A stretch of 64,000 bases of DNA from Actinomycetospora soli (GTDB lineage Bacteria > Actinomycetota > Actinomycetes > Mycobacteriales > Pseudonocardiaceae), in assembly GCF_021026295.1 (NCBI RefSeq), contig NZ_JAJNDA010000005.1:344976-408975 (forward strand). Direction: 5' to 3'. Below, one piece after another: positions 63,705 through 64,000 of the stretch. Position numbers and translations under genes: made by a program. The notes beneath the pieces were generated by a model. That model did not search any database. It saw nothing but the letters and a program-made list of their open reading frames with translations, and was not told the DNA's origin. Every line of letters begins with the position of its first letter. Position 1 is the stretch's first letter.

Positions 63705-64000
63705 TCAGCGCCCCGACGGCACCGTCTCGCGCTCCTCCTCCGCCGCGGTCGACCGCCCGCGGGTGCGCAGGAGGCTGGCGACGGTGGTGACGGCCAGGAC
63801 GCCGATGATCACACCCAGCGAGAGCTCGATCCCGATCAGCGGCACCGGCACCGGACGGCCGGCGTTGACGAACGGCAGCGTGTTGGTGTGCAGGGCCTCG
63901 AGGACGAGTTTGACGCCGATGAAGGCGAGGATGACCCCGAGGCCGTACTGCAGGTAGACCAGTCGGGAGAGCAGTCCGCCGAGCAGGAAGTACAGCTGGC
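63705..64000 (-). CDS. TerC-family membrane protein, C-terminal part (cut by window edge)
   Basis: Reading inward from the right edge, the last 97 codons of a TerC/Alx-type membrane protein are present: LYFLLGGLLSRLVYLQYGLGVILAFIGVKLVLEALH, a second predicted helix (IGIELSLGVIIGVLAVTTVASLL) and a charged C-terminus ending ETVPSGR. TerC-family proteins are multi-helix exporters linked to tellurite resistance or manganese efflux. The pattern YLQYGLGVILAFIGVK is the family signature near its C-terminus. The stop codon is TGA at 63707-63705, converging on the TctC-like gene. The rest lies outside the window. Confidence 0.85.
   Translation of the reverse strand, partial: QLYFLLGGLLSRLVYLQYGLGVILAFIGVKLVLEALHTNTLPFVNAGRPVPVPLIGIELSLGVIIGVLAVTTVASLLRTRGRSTAAEEERETVPSGR

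Overview
This is a 64 kb, very GC-rich chromosomal segment of an actinomycete. The gene order matches the conserved core block seen across filamentous actinobacteria (aspS, rarA, alaS, ruvX, mltG, aro genes, efp, nusB, bldD, pyr operon, mihF, gmk, rpoZ, coaBC, metK, priA, def, fmt, rsmB, rpe, rib genes, uvrC, rapZ). A BldD with an intact cyclic-di-GMP motif, the high use of GTG starts, a split (helicase-dead) PriA and an F420/PPOX-type flavoprotein fit a sporulating or filamentous member of the Pseudonocardiales (a Pseudonocardia- or Actinomycetospora-like organism). That placement is inference, since there is no rRNA in the window. No tRNA, rRNA, phage, transposase or CRISPR array was seen.

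Layout. 1-2.3 kb: rapZ (cut by the left edge) and uvrC. 2.4-9.3 kb: an accessory block on the minus strand with a MarR regulator, a PIG-L/LmbE deacetylase, a SWIM zinc-finger protein overlapping a large SNF2 ATPase, a Tat-exported Rieske lipoprotein and a HAD hydrolase. 9.8-13.7 kb: pyrD, a PH-domain membrane protein and the riboflavin genes ribH, ribBA, ribE, without ribD. 13.8-20.1 kb: rpe, rsmB, fmt, def, priA. 20.2-24.1 kb: metK, coaBC, rpoZ, gmk, mihF. 24.3-32.6 kb: the complete UMP operon pyrR-pyrB-pyrC-carA-carB-pyrF. 32.9 kb: bldD, divergent from pyrR. 33.5-35.8 kb: nusB, efp and an M24 peptidase. 35.9-39.2 kb: a small insert of a B-4DMT-like membrane protein, a LysR/EamA divergent pair and a PCMT-like methyltransferase. 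39.2-45.7 kb: the shikimate genes aroB-aroK-aroC-aroE with a prepilin peptidase, mltG and ruvX. 45.7-51.6 kb: alaS, two small conserved proteins, an SDR enzyme and rarA. 51.9-54.8 kb: an Lrp/aminotransferase operon and an APH-fold protein with a degenerate catalytic loop. 55.0-58.5 kb: aspS, a PPOX flavoprotein and an MFS transporter. 58.7-63.5 kb: a citrate module (CitMHS transporter, CitA/CitB-like two-component pair, orphan TctC-like lipoprotein). 63.7-64 kb: the C-terminal end of a TerC-family membrane protein.

Most genes run on the minus strand, and many junctions are ATGA, GTGA or similar overlaps, indicating long translationally coupled operons. Strong hairpins mark several operon ends, notably a perfect 20-bp stem between bldD and nusB and an 11-bp stem after metK.

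The least explained structure lies between genes. Three intergenic regions (about 3.1-3.4, 9.4-9.8 and 17.6-17.9 kb) carry a related repeat whose core resembles TGCGCGTGGCGCACACA, spaced by almost exactly 52 bp. In every locus the left copies and right copies point toward each other. Other unexplained elements are a 28-bp exact repeat present twice, a 12-bp palindrome TACTCGCGAGTA present twice, a GTGTC-rich short-period cluster, and a 46-nt near-perfect palindrome near the right edge.
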